A DNA stretch of 64,000 nt from Propionicimonas sp. Lineage in GTDB: Bacteria; Actinomycetota; Actinomycetes; Propionibacteriales; Propionibacteriaceae. Shown here piece by piece: positions 16,266-26,583 of this stretch. The stretch is taken from positions 1 through 64,000 of the forward strand of contig NZ_JARKPQ010000200.1 of the NCBI RefSeq assembly GCF_029975155.1, written 5' to 3'. Below the pieces are notes generated by a model, which saw only the letters and a list, made by a program, of their open reading frames with translations, did not search any database and was not told the origin of the DNA. The translations under genes were made by a program, and so were the position numbers. The stretch's first letter is position 1. The number at the start of each line of letters is the position of its first letter.

Positions 16266-17709
16266 TGGCGGTCCGCCCCGCCCACCAGTCCAGGAGCTCG
16301 CGCTTCGCCCGTTCCTCGCCGAGGGGGCCGTCCTCCATGCGCCGTTCGAGCAGGAACTTGTAGGCCTGGCCGACCTCGCGGCCTTCGGGAATGCCGAGCA
16401 GCGCCATGATCTGCGTGCCGTCGAGGTCGGGACGGATCGCGTCCAGCTCCTCCTGGGCGGCGAGTTCGTCGATCCGCCACTCCAGCTCCTCGTACGCGCG
16501 GCGCAGCGACTGGGCCTTGCGGACATTGCGGGTGGTGCAGTCCGAACGGGTGAGGATGTGCAGCCGCTCCAGTTGGTCGCCGGCGTCGCGGACGTAGCGG
16601 CGGACCGCAGCGTCCGTCCACTCCCCGTCGGAGTAGCCGTGGAAGCGCAGGTGCAACTCGACCAGCTTCGCCACCGCCTTCGTCTCCTCCGACGAGAACT
16701 TCAGTGCCTGCATGCGCTTGGTGGTCAGCTTCGCCCCGACCACGTCGTGGTGGTGGAACGACACCTTGCCGCCCGGCTCGAACCGCCGGGTCTTCGGCTT
16801 GCCGACGTCGTGGAAGATCGCCGCCAGCCGGTTGACGATGTCGGGCGCGTGGCCACGGGACTTCTCCAGCTCGATCGCCTGGTCGAGCACCGTCAGGGTG
16901 TGCTCGTAGACGTCCTTGTGCCGGTTGTGCTCGTCGCGTTCCATCCGCAGCGCGGACAGCTCGGGCAGCACGATGTCGGCCAGCCCGGTCTGCACCAGCA
17001 GATTCAGTCCCGGACGGGGGTTGTCGGTCAGCAGCAGCTTCACCAGTTCGTCGCGGATCCGCTCGGCCGAGACGATCGTGATCCGGGAGGCCATCGCCGT
17101 CATCGCGGACACGACGTCCGCGTCCGGCTCGAACCCGAGTTGGGACGTGAACCGAGCGGCCCGCAGCATCCGCAGCGGGTCGTCGGAGAAGGACAGCTCC
17201 GCAGCAGCAGGCGTCCGGATCACCCGGGCGACCAGGTCACCCAGCCCACCGAACGGATCCAGCAGTTCCCCGTCGAGAGTCCGCAGCGCCATCGCGTTCA
17301 CGGTGAAGTCCCGCCGCACCAGATCACCGCCGAGATGGTCGCCGAAGACCACCTCGGGCTTCCGGGTGTGGTCGGCGTAGCTGTCCGCACGGAAGGTGGT
17401 GATCTCCACCAGCCAGTCCCTGCCGTCGTCCTCGGTGACCCGGCAGGCGATCGTGCCGAAGGCCCGGCCCACGTCCCACACCGCGCGGGTCACCGTCCGC
17501 ACGAGCGCCTCGATCTCGTCGGGACGGGCGGAGGTCGTGTAGTCGAGGTCGTTGCCGAGCTCGCCCAGCAGCGCGTCCCGGACCGATCCGCCGACCAGGT
17601 ACAGCTCGTGGCCCGCGGCCTCGAACCGCCGCGCCAGCTTGCGCACCTTGGGTCCGGCCGCCAGCACGCTCGCCAGGGCGGCGCGCTGCTCGTCGGTCAG
17701 GCTGGGCAC
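16258..17709 (-). CDS. CCA tRNA nucleotidyltransferase
   Basis: 483-residue enzyme (PcnA/Cca family) that adds or repairs the 3' CCA of tRNAs. The nucleotidyltransferase head has LYLVGGSVRDALLG and the DLDYTT carboxylates. The NTP-recognition part has RDFTVNAMA and DPLRMLRAARF, and a C-terminal HD domain contains IFHDVGKPKTRR. The start is GTG 17709, with TAGACT nine nt upstream as in leaderless actinobacterial mRNAs. It is divergent from the DUF6049-murJ operon, the conserved arrangement in this part of actinobacterial chromosomes. Confidence 0.94.
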   Translation of the reverse strand: MPSLTDEQRAALASVLAAGPKVRKLARRFEAAGHELYLVGGSVRDALLGELGNDLDYTTSARPDEIEALVRTVTRAVWDVGRAFGTIACRVTEDDGRDWLVEITTFRADSYADHTRKPEVVFGDHLGGDLVRRDFTVNAMALRTLDGELLDPFGGLGDLVARVIRTPAAAELSFSDDPLRMLRAARFTSQLGFEPDADVVSAMTAMASRITIVSAERIRDELVKLLLTDNPRPGLNLLVQTGLADIVLPELSALRMERDEHNRHKDVYEHTLTVLDQAIELEKSRGHAPDIVNRLAAIFHDVGKPKTRRFEPGGKVSFHHHDVVGAKLTTKRMQALKFSSEETKAVAKLVELHLRFHGYSDGEWTDAAVRRYVRDAGDQLERLHILTRSDCTTRNVRKAQSLRRAYEELEWRIDELAAQEELDAIRPDLDGTQIMALLGIPEGREVGQAYKFLLERRMEDGPLGEERAKRELLDWWAGRTANG

Positions 17710-17906
17710 GACCGAGCAGTCTACCGGGGAGCGAATGGGACATTTCGCACGCCAGACTGCCGTGAAACGGTTCACTCACAAACCGAGCTCACCCAGAGGG
17801 CGAATTGTCCCGAAACATCCGGGGCGGGCTCACCCGGTCGACCCGCGGTCCAGCGGCATCGGGTGGCGCGACCGTGGCCTCGCCGCCGTCCCCGTACCAT
17901 GGGACG

Positions 17907-19889
17907 GTGACTCGCGGCGGTTCGAACGGCAGGCGTCGGGCCGTCGTCTACGCGCTGGCCCTCGCGACCGTCGTTCTCGGCCTCGGCGTGCAGACCCCGT
18001 CCGCGGCGGCGGCGACCGAACTGCAACTCAACTTCACGATGACCTCGCTGAAGACCACCGGCTACGACCCGGACGACCGCGTCACGCTCGAAGGCACCGT
18101 CACCAACACCGGCAGCACCCCCGCCTACGGCGTCCAGGTGATCCTGTGGCGCTCGCGCGATCCCATCCAGAGCCTGACCACCCTGCGGCAGGCGACCACG
18201 AACAACATCCTCGGCTCCCGGCTGCCGATCAGCGCCGACCACTACGTGGTGGTCAGCGCGTCCACGCAACCGTTCGCGCCCGGCCAGGCCGAGGTGGTCA
18301 CCCTGCGCGCCACCATGGCCGAGCTCGGCTTCGACACCAGGGGCGCGGCGTTCGCGCTCGGTGCCGATCTGATCGCCAGCGCGACCGCGGACAACGCGAC
18401 CGACTACCCGACGGTCGCGCAGCTGCGCACCTTCCTCCCCGTCCCGGGAAAGAAGAAGGTGCCGGTCACCTCGATCGTGCTGTTGTCCGCGCCACCGACC
18501 AAGCTCGTCGACAACCTCTTCCGGGACGACTCGCTCGCCGCCGAGCTCACCGGGCGCCTGTCCAGCCTGCTGTACACCGCCGCCCAGCCGGGGATGAGCT
18601 GGCTGATCGACCCGGCCCTGCTGGACGCCGTGCGCGACATGGCGGACGGCTACGAGGTCGTCGGCGCGGACGCCAACTCCACGTCCGGTGGCCAGGCGGC
18701 GGCCCGGGCCTGGCTGGAGCGGTTCGGCCACCTCGACCACGACACCGGTGGTCGCACGCTGTTCGCCAATCCCGACCTCGACGGCGCCCGGGTCGCCGGC
18801 GACACCCTCGTGGTGAGCCGTTCGGAGCGGGCCGCAGCCACCGTCGACGGTCTGGACGACCTGCCGCTGGTCGTCGTGCCGGCCGGCGGTGTCCTCACCG
18901 CGGCCAGCTACGACTTCCTCTCCGGCAGCGGTGCCGACTTCGTGGTGGCGACCAACACCGTCGCCGCCGGCGCGCTGCAGGCCGGCGCGGGGGACCGTCC
19001 GCTCGTGCTGGGGGCATCGGCCGCCGTCCCGGCGGCGGCCGAGACACCGTCCAACCTGGGCCGCCAGCTGGCCCTCGCCGCAGCCGCGGTCGCGGGCTCC
19101 CGCGGCGAGGTCCGGCTGCTGGACACCCTCGCGGACATCGAGCAGGACTCCGCCGCGATGCCCGGCTGGCTGGTCCGCCGTGACCTGGAAGCCCTACGGG
19201 ACAGCTCGCCGACCTCGAGCAGAGTGAGCCTGGCGGCCACGAAGCCGGCGCGGCTCAGCGCCGCGCAGTTCGAGCGGCTGCACCGGCTGGAGAGCGACTT
19301 CACCGCCCACGCCGAGCTGGCGCCCGAGTCCAGCCTCACCGCACAGTCCGACGCCGCCGTGTCCCGCGCGGCCGCGTCCGCATGGGTGGGGGACGCGGCC
19401 GGTTTCGACCAGCAGCTCGCCGGCGTCGCCAAGCTCGTGGGCATGCCGGAGGTCGGGCGCTCGGTGGTGTTGGACGCGAGCCCGCGGTTCGTGATGTCGT
19501 CGCGGGCCAACCAGTTCCCGGTGACGGTGACGAACAACCTGGCCGAACCCGTCCAGGTGAAGGTCGTGGTCACCACGGACAACCCGCAGCGGCTGACCGT
19601 GCCGCCGTCCGAGGTGATCACCGTGGCGCCGAACCAGGGCGTCACCGTGAACATCCGGCTCGAGGCCACCGCCAACGGGGTGGTCGCCGCGCGCGCGTAC
19701 CTGGCCACGAAGAGCGGCCACCGGGTGTCGCCCGACACTCCGATCACCGTCGAGATCACCGACATCGGCGTCGTCGCCTGGATCATCGTCGGGGTCTCCG
19801 GCCTGGTGCTCGTCGGCGCCACGGCGTGGCGGATCCGGCAGGTGCGCCGCCGCACCGAGCCACGGCCGGCGAGAGAGGTCACCGAATGA
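17907..19889 (+). CDS. DUF6049 family secreted/membrane glycoprotein-like protein
   Basis: 660 residues. An N-terminal signal sequence (VVYALALATVVLGLGVQTPSA) is followed by a beta-rich extracytoplasmic region starting LQLNFTMTSLKTTGYDPDD. A second Ig-like region follows near residue 530 (FPVTVTNNLAEPVQVKVVVT). There is one C-terminal TM helix (VVAWIIVGVSGLVLVGATAW, about 622-641) and a basic tail. Orthologues sit directly upstream of murJ in many actinobacteria (the Rv3909 position), suggesting a cell-wall role. GTG 17907 lies six nt after a TACCAT box (leaderless). Its stop overlaps the murJ ATG. Confidence 0.88.
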   Translation: MTRGGSNGRRRAVVYALALATVVLGLGVQTPSAAAATELQLNFTMTSLKTTGYDPDDRVTLEGTVTNTGSTPAYGVQVILWRSRDPIQSLTTLRQATTNNILGSRLPISADHYVVVSASTQPFAPGQAEVVTLRATMAELGFDTRGAAFALGADLIASATADNATDYPTVAQLRTFLPVPGKKKVPVTSIVLLSAPPTKLVDNLFRDDSLAAELTGRLSSLLYTAAQPGMSWLIDPALLDAVRDMADGYEVVGADANSTSGGQAAARAWLERFGHLDHDTGGRTLFANPDLDGARVAGDTLVVSRSERAAATVDGLDDLPLVVVPAGGVLTAASYDFLSGSGADFVVATNTVAAGALQAGAGDRPLVLGASAAVPAAAETPSNLGRQLALAAAAVAGSRGEVRLLDTLADIEQDSAAMPGWLVRRDLEALRDSSPTSSRVSLAATKPARLSAAQFERLHRLESDFTAHAELAPESSLTAQSDAAVSRAAASAWVGDAAGFDQQLAGVAKLVGMPEVGRSVVLDASPRFVMSSRANQFPVTVTNNLAEPVQVKVVVTTDNPQRLTVPPSEVITVAPNQGVTVNIRLEATANGVVAARAYLATKSGHRVSPDTPITVEITDIGVVAWIIVGVSGLVLVGATAWRIRQVRRRTEPRPAREVTE

Positions 19890-22800
19890 CGCAGCCCCAG
19901 GCCAGCGGGCACCGGCTGATCAACGCGACCGCGATCATGGCGTCCGGCACGATGGTGTCGCGCATCCTCGGTCTCGTCCGGGCCATGCTGATCGCCTTCG
20001 TGCTCGGCAACGGCACCCGCCAGGTGGAGGCGTTCAACTTCGCCAACACGGTGCCGACCACGCTCTACCTGCTGCTGGCCGGCGGCACGCTGAACAACGT
20101 CCTCGTCCCGCAGATCGTCCGCGCGGTGACCCACGACGAGGACGGTGGCAAGGCGTTCGTCGACCGGATCATCACCGGCTTCGTGATGATCCTCGGCGTC
20201 GTCACCCTCGCCGTCACCGTGGCCACGCCGTTGGTGATGAGTGTGTTCGTCCGGGCGTGGACCACCCCGGAGATGGCCGACCACTGGCGCTCGCTGGTGC
20301 TGATGAGCTACATCTGCATGCCGCAGCTCTTCTTCTACGGCGTGTTCTTCCTGATCGGGCAGGTGCTGAACGCCCGCGACCGGTTCGGCCCGATGATGTG
20401 GGCGCCGATCGCCAACAACGTGGTCTCGATCGGCGTGTTCGGCCTGTACCTGTGGATCTGGGGCAACCAGACCGCACTGTCCGGGGATCCCTTCACCGAC
20501 CAGCAGGCCTGGCTGCTGGCTCTCGGCTCGACCCTCGGGATCGTCGTCCAGACCGCCGCGCTGCTGCCCTTCCTGAAGAAGGCGGGCTTCAGCTACCGGC
20601 CACGGTTCGACCTGAAGGGGACGGGGCTGGGCCGCACCTTCCACGTCGCGAAGTGGATGGTCGGCTACGTGGGCCTGACCACGCTCGTCCAGCTGCTGGT
20701 GGCCAACCTCGCCTCCGGCGCCACGGCCACCGGCGAGGCCACCAGCGGCGCCGGCTGGACGGTCTACCAGAACGCCTACCTGATCTGGATCCTGCCGCAC
20801 TCGCTGCTGACGGTGTCGCTGGCCACGGCGATGCTGCCGAGCGCTTCCCGCTACGCGGTGGCCGGCAACCGGGCCGGCGTCGCCGCGGAGACCACCCACG
20901 CGCTGCGCCTGGCGACCACCTTCCTGCTGCCGGCGAGCGTCGGCCTGCTCGTCCTGGCCGACCCGATCACCCGGCTCGCCTTCGGCAACGGCACCGGCGC
21001 CCACGACTACGTGTTCATCGCCTGGGCACTGATGGCGTTCGCCGTCGGCCTGGTGCCGTTCACGATCCAGTACCTGTACCTGCGGGCGTTCTTCGCGATG
21101 GACAACACCCGCACGCCGTTCATGCTGCAGCTGTGGATCAGCGGCGCCAACGCGGCGTTCGCGCTGGCGCTCGCCCTGCCGTGGGACGACCAGCACACCG
21201 TCGCCATGCGCCTCGCCCTCGCGTACAGCCTGTCCTACATCGTCGGAGTCGGCGTCACCCACTGGTCGCTGCGCCGCCGGCTGCCGGAGCTGCCCGGACG
21301 GGAGACGCTGCGCCACCTGGCCCGGCTGCTGATCGCGACCGTGCCCGCCGCCGCGTTGGCGTGGGTGATCACGTGGTGGTTCGAGCGCTATCCCAGCCTG
21401 CTGCTGCGGGTGCTGGGCCTCGCCCTCGCCGGCGCCGTGGCCGTGCTCGGGTTCTTCTTCACGGCCAAGCGGCTGGGCATCCCGGAGACCACGTCGCTGC
21501 TGCAGCAACTGCGGCGCGGCAAGGGCGACGACGGCCAGGCGGACGCCGCGGAGGCGATCGGCGACCAGGCCGACAAGGAGGACCACCGGGCCGCCGAGGC
21601 CGAACCGCTGCCGGACCCGGACGGCGTCGGCGTCTTCGTGCCGGTGGCGCCGGCGGCCGCACCCCCGTCCGATCTCGTCGAGTTCCCGATGCCGCCCATC
21701 GCCGGAACTCCGGAGGCCACGGCCGCCGCCGACGGCCGGCTGCTGGGCGAGCGCTACCGGCTGGCGGAGCGTCTGGTCGTCCGGGGCCGGACGGAGACCT
21801 GGCGCGCGGACGACATCGTCCTCGGCCGTCCGGTGCTCGTGCACCTGCTCGATCCGGCCGACCCCACCACGCCGGACGCACTGCAGGCCTCCCGGGAAGC
21901 CGCCCTCGCCACGGACGCGCGGTTCCTGCGGGTGCTGGACGTGGTCGCGGCCGAACCGGGGACAGGTCCCTATCTGGTCTACGAGTACGCGGCGGGCCAG
22001 ACCCTGGAGAAAGTGCTGCGCGGTGGTCCGCTGACCGGGGTGGAGGCCGCCTGGATCGTGCGCGAGGTGGCCGATGCGCTGATCGCCCTGCACGCCCAGG
22101 AGCACTACCACCGCCACCTCAGTCCGGCGACCGTGCTCGTCACCGCGTCCGGCAACGTGAAGGTTCTCGGCAACGCCCTCAACGAGGCGGCCCAGCCGAC
22201 CTCGAACCACCTCAACGGCGAGGCAACGGACGTGCGCGCGCTGGGCCAGCTGCTCTACGCCTGCCTGGCCGCCCGCTGGCCCGGCGGCGACCGCTTCGGC
22301 CTGCCCGCCGCACCGGTCGTGGACGGGCACTGGGTGCTGCCCAGCCAGGTCCGGAACGGCATCGCCCCCGCTGTCGACCACGTGGTGGACCGGGTGCTCT
22401 CGCCCGTCCCGCGCGGCCACGCGTCCCGGCTGACCACCGCCCAGGACGTCACCACCCAGCTCTCGCTCGTCCTTGGCCCGATGGGTGCTGCCCACGACCT
22501 GCAGGCGCGGCTGCACCCGGGCACCGGGCCGGACGCCGGCGACGCTCCCGCCGTCCCGGTCTCCTCTGTCGCCCCGCCCGTGCCGACGCCGGCGTCCACC
22601 CGGTTCCAGGCGTCGGAACGGCTCAGCAGCCCGCAGACTCCCGCGGAGGAGACCGCGCCGTTCGTGGACGAGGCGCTGAGCCGGGGCGAGTCGTTCACAC
22701 CCGTGCCGCCGCCCGCCAGCCCTGCGCCGCGGGAGGACGCGCGGACGGAGGCCCGCCCGGCCAGGAGGTCGCGCCAACTGCCGCTGTTGCTCGGCGCTGT

Positions 22801-23350
22801 CGCCGTGATGCTGGCCGTCGGCATCGTCGCGGCATTCGCACTGACCAGCAGCCCACCCACCGCACCGGTGGCCGCCGTGGGCCCGCTCACCGTGGCCAAG
22901 GTGACCGACTTCGATCCCAAGGCGGACGGCGGCAGCGGTGCCGAGAGCGCGAAGCAGGCGGCGTTCGTCATCGACGGCGACCCGAAGACGGTCTGGCGCA
23001 CCGAGCGCTACCGCACCCTGCCCACCCTCGGCGGTCTGAAGCCCGGCGTCGGCCTGGTGCTCGACCTGGGCGCCACCCGCACGGTGACCGCGGTGGCCGT
23101 GACGCTCACCGGCACGGGCACCGATCTGGACCTGCGCGTGCCGGCCAAGACCGCCTCGTCGGCGCCGATGAAGTCCGTGCAGCAGTGGCGCCGGGTGGCC
23201 GGGGCCACAGCCGCCACCGACACCGTGGCCATCGAGCTCGCCGCGCCGGAGCAGACACAGTTCGTCCTCGTCTACCTCACCTCCCTTCCGCCCGCCGCCG
23301 ACGGGTTCTTCCGCGGCGGCATCACCGAGGTCGTCGTCTCCGGCCGCTAA
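19886..23350 (+). CDS. murJ: Lipid II flippase MurJ with C-terminal pseudokinase and extracytoplasmic domain
   Basis: 1154 residues. Residues about 1-540 are a MurJ/MviN flippase with 14 or so helices ([20 protein letters not shown] to the [17 protein letters not shown] segment). After a charged linker, residues about 615-870 resemble a PknB-type kinase lacking catalytic residues: the catalytic loop reads [11 protein letters not shown] and the DFG position reads VLG. One TM helix (about 965-985) and an F5/8-type beta domain (about 1000-1154) follow. The mycobacterial homologue has the same layout, and there the pseudokinase, once phosphorylated, recruits FhaA to regulate peptidoglycan synthesis. 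ATGA overlap with DUF6049. Confidence 0.95.
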   Translation: MTQPQASGHRLINATAIMASGTMVSRILGLVRAMLIAFVLGNGTRQVEAFNFANTVPTTLYLLLAGGTLNNVLVPQIVRAVTHDEDGGKAFVDRIITGFVMILGVVTLAVTVATPLVMSVFVRAWTTPEMADHWRSLVLMSYICMPQLFFYGVFFLIGQVLNARDRFGPMMWAPIANNVVSIGVFGLYLWIWGNQTALSGDPFTDQQAWLLALGSTLGIVVQTAALLPFLKKAGFSYRPRFDLKGTGLGRTFHVAKWMVGYVGLTTLVQLLVANLASGATATGEATSGAGWTVYQNAYLIWILPHSLLTVSLATAMLPSASRYAVAGNRAGVAAETTHALRLATTFLLPASVGLLVLADPITRLAFGNGTGAHDYVFIAWALMAFAVGLVPFTIQYLYLRAFFAMDNTRTPFMLQLWISGANAAFALALALPWDDQHTVAMRLALAYSLSYIVGVGVTHWSLRRRLPELPGRETLRHLARLLIATVPAAALAWVITWWFERYPSLLLRVLGLALAGAVAVLGFFFTAKRLGIPETTSLLQQLRRGKGDDGQADAAEAIGDQADKEDHRAAEAEPLPDPDGVGVFVPVAPAAAPPSDLVEFPMPPIAGTPEATAAADGRLLGERYRLAERLVVRGRTETWRADDIVLGRPVLVHLLDPADPTTPDALQASREAALATDARFLRVLDVVAAEPGTGPYLVYEYAAGQTLEKVLRGGPLTGVEAAWIVREVADALIALHAQEHYHRHLSPATVLVTASGNVKVLGNALNEAAQPTSNHLNGEATDVRALGQLLYACLAARWPGGDRFGLPAAPVVDGHWVLPSQVRNGIAPAVDHVVDRVLSPVPRGHASRLTTAQDVTTQLSLVLGPMGAAHDLQARLHPGTGPDAGDAPAVPVSSVAPPVPTPASTRFQASERLSSPQTPAEETAPFVDEALSRGESFTPVPPPASPAPREDARTEARPARRSRQLPLLLGAVAVMLAVGIVAAFALTSSPPTAPVAAVGPLTVAKVTDFDPKADGGSGAESAKQAAFVIDGDPKTVWRTERYRTLPTLGGLKPGVGLVLDLGATRTVTAVAVTLTGTGTDLDLRVPAKTASSAPMKSVQQWRRVAGATAATDTVAIELAAPEQTQFVLVYLTSLPPAADGFFRGGITEVVVSGR

Positions 23351-23430
23351 GCCCGTCGCCAGTCCTCGACCCGCACCCCCACGCCCGTCGAACCGCTCGC
23401 CCCCGCCAACCGCTCGCCACCCCCGCCAAC

Positions 23431-23484
23431 CGCTCGTCGAGCCTGTCGAGACGCCGCAACGGCCTCGACAAGCTCGACCAGCGA
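23431..23484. repeat. Dispersed GAGCCTGTCGAG repeat
   Basis: CGCTCGTCGAGCCTGTCGAG followed by the inverted motif CTCGACAAGCTCGACC; an imperfect palindrome between murJ and the subtilase. Related copies at 37489-37580, 40019-40108 and 58121-58203. This repeat type is common in actinobacterial intergenic DNA. Confidence 0.8.
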
Positions 23485-23612
23485 TAGGCCCGCACCGTGC
23501 CCCTCCCCCAACCGCTGGCACGGTCTCGTCCCGGAGATTCGGCGCAAGGACGCGGAATTCGGCTCGATGTCCTACGCTGGGGGCACGGTTTCGCAAATGC
23601 CTCGGGGGGAGC

Positions 23613-26093
23613 ATGCTGAATCGGCGCTGGGGGGCGCTACTCGGAGGGGTCGCGGGGGTTCTGTTCATACCTCAAGCGACGCTGTTGCCTGCCTCGGCTG
23701 TGGAGCCCACACCATCCCCGACCACCCCGGTCGCTACGGCCCCGCGGGCCGCCGATGGCCGCACCGAGTACATCGTCGGGTTCCGGTCGGCGAGCACGCC
23801 GTCGGTCCGCGCTGCCACCAACGCCGTCCTCGGCACCCGCGTCCAACGGCAGCTGAGCGTGTTCCCCGGGATGGTGGCCCGGCTGACGACGAAGGAGCGA
23901 GACCGCCTGGCGGCCGATCCGGTCGTCGCCTGGGTCGAGCCCAACACGCCCGTCCATGCCAGCGCGACCCAGCCCAACCCGCCGTGGGGCCTGGACCGCA
24001 TCGACCAGGCGAGTCTGCCGCTCAACGACAGCTACACCGTGTCCCGGGACGGCTCGGGCGTGAAGGAGTACGTCCTCGACACCGGTATCGACGCCACCAA
24101 TGCCGACGTCGGAGGCCGCGTGGACGCCGGCACGTCCTTCGTCAGGGACGAGCACGGCACCACGGACTGCAACGGCCACGGCACCGAGGTCGCCAGCACG
24201 ATCGGCGGCACGAAGTACGGCGTGGCCAAGGGCGTCACGCTCGTCCCGGTGCGGGTGCTCGACTGCGCCGGGAACGGCACGTCCGCCGAAGTGGTGGCGG
24301 CGCTCGACTGGGTGGCCAAGGACCACCACAAGGGCAACCCGGCGGTCGCGAACCTCAGCCTTTCCGGCCCCTTCAACAAGGCGACGAACGACGCCGTGCA
24401 GCGCCTGGTGGACGACGGCGTCACGGTCGTGGTCGCCGCCGGCAACGACGACGAGGACGCCTGCATGTACTCGCCGGCGTCCGCTCCCCGCGCGCTGACG
24501 GTGGGCGCGACCGATTCTGCGGACCAGCGGGCGTACTTCTCCAACAAGGGCACCTGCGTCGACCTGTATGCGCCCGGCGTCGATGTGCCGTCCGCCGTGG
24601 GTCCCGGCATCGGGGTCGCCACATCGTCCGGCACCTCGGTGGCCACCCCGCACGTCTCTGGGGTGGCGGCGCTGATCCTCGCGACGCACCCGAGCTGGAG
24701 CCCGGCGAAGGTGTCCGACCGGGTGCTGCAGTTGAGCCTCAGCGGCGCCGTCGGCGCCAATCCCGCCGGCACGCCCAACCGGCTGCTGAACATCGCACCC
24801 ACGGTCACGGCGGTCGACCCGGCCGAGGGTTCGACCGCCGGCTCGCGCACGCTGACGCTGACCGGTGAGCGGTTCCGCGGGGTGACCGCTGTGCTGTTCG
24901 ACGGGGTGCCGGGCAGTCGGCTGAAGGTACGCTCGTCCACCCGGCTGACGGTGGCCACGCCGAAGCACGAGCGGGGTCCGGTGGCCGTGACCGTGGTCAC
25001 GGAACTCAGCAGCGCGACCTGGGAGCGCAGGTTCACCTACCAGGAGAGGCCGGTGGTCTCCTCGGTCTCACCGTCGGCGGGACCGACCGGCGGGGGCACC
25101 ACCGTCAGGATCCAGGGCACTCACTTCCTGGAGGCAGTGGGGGTGACGTTCGGCCGGCGCGCCGCGACGTCGTTCAAGATCCTGTCGGACACCGAGATCG
25201 AGGCGATCGTCCCGCGTGGACGCAGCGGCACGGTGGACGTCCGGGTCGCGGTCGCGTCCACGACGTCGGCCGCGGCGAAGGCCGGCCGGTTCCGCTACGG
25301 CTCGCCGGCGAAGGTCAAGAAGATCTCCGCGACCAAGGGGCTCACCATCGGGGGCACCCGGGTCACTCTGACCGGTTCGTCCTTCTCCACGGCCAGCACT
25401 GTGTTGTTCGACGGGGTGCCCGGCACCGGACTGAAGGTGAAGTCGTCGAAGAAGCTGACCGTCACCGTGCCCGCGCATGACGTGGGCGACGCGGACGTGC
25501 AGGTCGTCAACCGCTACGGCACGTCGACGGCGGGACGACGGGCGGTCCTGTTCAGCTATGTCTCCGCCCCTGCTCCCGTCGTGGCGCGCGTCGCGCCGGT
25601 GGCGGGCTACACCGTCGGGGGCGCCACCGTCACGATCACCGGGACGAACTTCCACGGTGTGACCGCGGTCGCTTTCGGCAGCAAAGCGGCGACAATCGTC
25701 TCGGCGTCCCCCACCCGGCTCGTCGTGGTCGCGCCCGCGCACCCGGTCGGGACGGCCACCGTCCAGGTCACGGGAGCCTACGGCACGTCCGAGGCGGCCG
25801 CCGGAGCCGGCTACACCTACGCCGAGACCCCGGCGCCGACCGTGACGAAGGTCTCCCCCGACTCAGGCAGTGCCGCCGGCGGCACCCACGTGACGATCAC
25901 CGGGACGAACTTCCGGTGTATCGACTCGGTCACCTTCGACGACGTACCCGGCACGAAGGTCGAGGTGCTCTCGACCACCAAGCTCCGCGTCACCACCCCC
26001 GCCCACGCCGCCGGCACCGTTACCGTTCAGGTCGTGGTGAACCCCTACATCGCGTCCGCTCCGTCCACGACGGCCCGCTTCACCTACACCTGA
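23613..26093 (+). CDS. Secreted subtilisin-like (S8) serine protease with five IPT/TIG domains
   Basis: 826 residues. Signal peptide at about 1-30; an inhibitor I9-like propeptide (about 50-115, EYIVGFRSASTPS...); the S8 domain at about 145-385 with catalytic Asp156 (VLDTGID), His189 (NGHGTEVAS), oxyanion Asn278 (AAGND) and Ser342 (SGTSVATPHVSG). From about 395 there are five Ig-like TIG repeats of about 86 residues, each with a GGT-type turn and an F-DGVPG or similar strand. No LPXTG or C-terminal TM is visible, so it is probably released or non-covalently held. ATG 23613 follows a GGGGGGAG site. The TGA stop is the first triplet of a palindromic repeat. First gene of the accessory block after murJ. 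Confidence 0.93.
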   Translation: MLNRRWGALLGGVAGVLFIPQATLLPASAVEPTPSPTTPVATAPRAADGRTEYIVGFRSASTPSVRAATNAVLGTRVQRQLSVFPGMVARLTTKERDRLAADPVVAWVEPNTPVHASATQPNPPWGLDRIDQASLPLNDSYTVSRDGSGVKEYVLDTGIDATNADVGGRVDAGTSFVRDEHGTTDCNGHGTEVASTIGGTKYGVAKGVTLVPVRVLDCAGNGTSAEVVAALDWVAKDHHKGNPAVANLSLSGPFNKATNDAVQRLVDDGVTVVVAAGNDDEDACMYSPASAPRALTVGATDSADQRAYFSNKGTCVDLYAPGVDVPSAVGPGIGVATSSGTSVATPHVSGVAALILATHPSWSPAKVSDRVLQLSLSGAVGANPAGTPNRLLNIAPTVTAVDPAEGSTAGSRTLTLTGERFRGVTAVLFDGVPGSRLKVRSSTRLTVATPKHERGPVAVTVVTELSSATWERRFTYQERPVVSSVSPSAGPTGGGTTVRIQGTHFLEAVGVTFGRRAATSFKILSDTEIEAIVPRGRSGTVDVRVAVASTTSAAAKAGRFRYGSPAKVKKISATKGLTIGGTRVTLTGSSFSTASTVLFDGVPGTGLKVKSSKKLTVTVPAHDVGDADVQVVNRYGTSTAGRRAVLFSYVSAPAPVVARVAPVAGYTVGGATVTITGTNFHGVTAVAFGSKAATIVSASPTRLVVVAPAHPVGTATVQVTGAYGTSEAAAGAGYTYAETPAPTVTKVSPDSGSAAGGTHVTITGTNFRCIDSVTFDDVPGTKVEVLSTTKLRVTTPAHAAGTVTVQVVVNPYIASAPSTTARFTYT

Positions 26094-26123
26094 ACAATAA
26101 GGGGACGGTTCCTTTACCGTTCA
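26091..26123. repeat. Family 1 palindrome beginning in a stop codon
   Basis: TGAAC...GTTCA element with a GGGGACGGTTCCTTTACCG interior. Its first three bases are the stop codon of the subtilase. Related to 2771-2801, 13578-13645 and 36207-36274. Confidence 0.8.
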
Positions 26124-26140
26124 CCTGCAAACCCACCACC

Positions 26141-26165
26141 CGCTCCCTGAGCCTGACGAAGGGCC
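26141..26165. repeat. CCCTGAGCCTGACGAAGGG repeat
   Basis: Imperfect inverted repeat identical in its core to 54401-54424. It lies between the subtilase and the convergent small membrane protein gene, and could also act as a terminator. Confidence 0.7.
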
Positions 26166-26187
26166 CTCTATCGGAGCGGTCCGCAGC

Positions 26188-26517
26188 TCAGAGGTAAAGC
26201 CAGGCCAGCACGAGCCCGATGACGATCAGCCCGGACGCGCCCAGGATCAGCGACCATCGATTGGTCTGGCGGCGCAGCTGCTCCGCGGCCTCGGGATCGG
26301 TCAGCTCCACCGCGCGCCTCCTGCGCTGGAGAGCCCACGATCCGATGCCGACCACGAGGATGGTGATCATGCTCCCGATCACCGACGGCCAGAACACGGT
26401 GCCGTCAGCAACTTGCCTGACGACCACCCAGACGTAGGCGACGGCACCTGCGGCGATGAGCACGGCGATGACCACGTTTCCCGGCCGCACCAGTCGCGAC
26501 CCTGACTGCTCACTCAT
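26188..26517 (-). CDS. Small three-helix membrane protein (paralogue of 26584-26877)
   Basis: 109 residues, unknown function. TM1 (VVIAVLIAAGAVAYVWVVV), TM2 (VIGSMITILVVGIGSWAL), a basic/acidic cytosolic loop, and TM3 (RWSLILGASGLIVIGLVLAW). The arrangement and the last helix match the neighbouring 97-residue protein (RWALGVGAAGLALVGLSIF), so the two look like diverged duplicates. AGGAGG lies 7 nt before ATG 26517. Third gene of a co-directional set below a secreted Cys-containing protein; an immunity role is possible but unproven. Confidence 0.7.
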   Translation of the reverse strand: MSEQSGSRLVRPGNVVIAVLIAAGAVAYVWVVVRQVADGTVFWPSVIGSMITILVVGIGSWALQRRRRAVELTDPEAAEQLRRQTNRWSLILGASGLIVIGLVLAWLYL

Positions 26518-26583
26518 GGCCGAACCTCCTCGCTCCTACTTGCGGCAATCATCGTCGGATGCGCGTCTGAAGGTGCGCGTTGC

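Noticed and set aside
21955-21975. GGGGACAGGTCCC inside murJ resembling the core of palindrome family 1
   Set aside because: It codes for conserved linker residues of the pseudokinase region ([12 protein letters not shown]), lacks the second arm, and is probably coincidence.
18908-23668. A 1586-codon open frame on the minus strand opposite DUF6049, murJ and the start of the subtilase
   Set aside because: Long antisense frames are expected in very GC-rich coding DNA. The translation is His/Arg/Gly-rich low complexity with no domain, and murJ on the plus strand is unambiguous.
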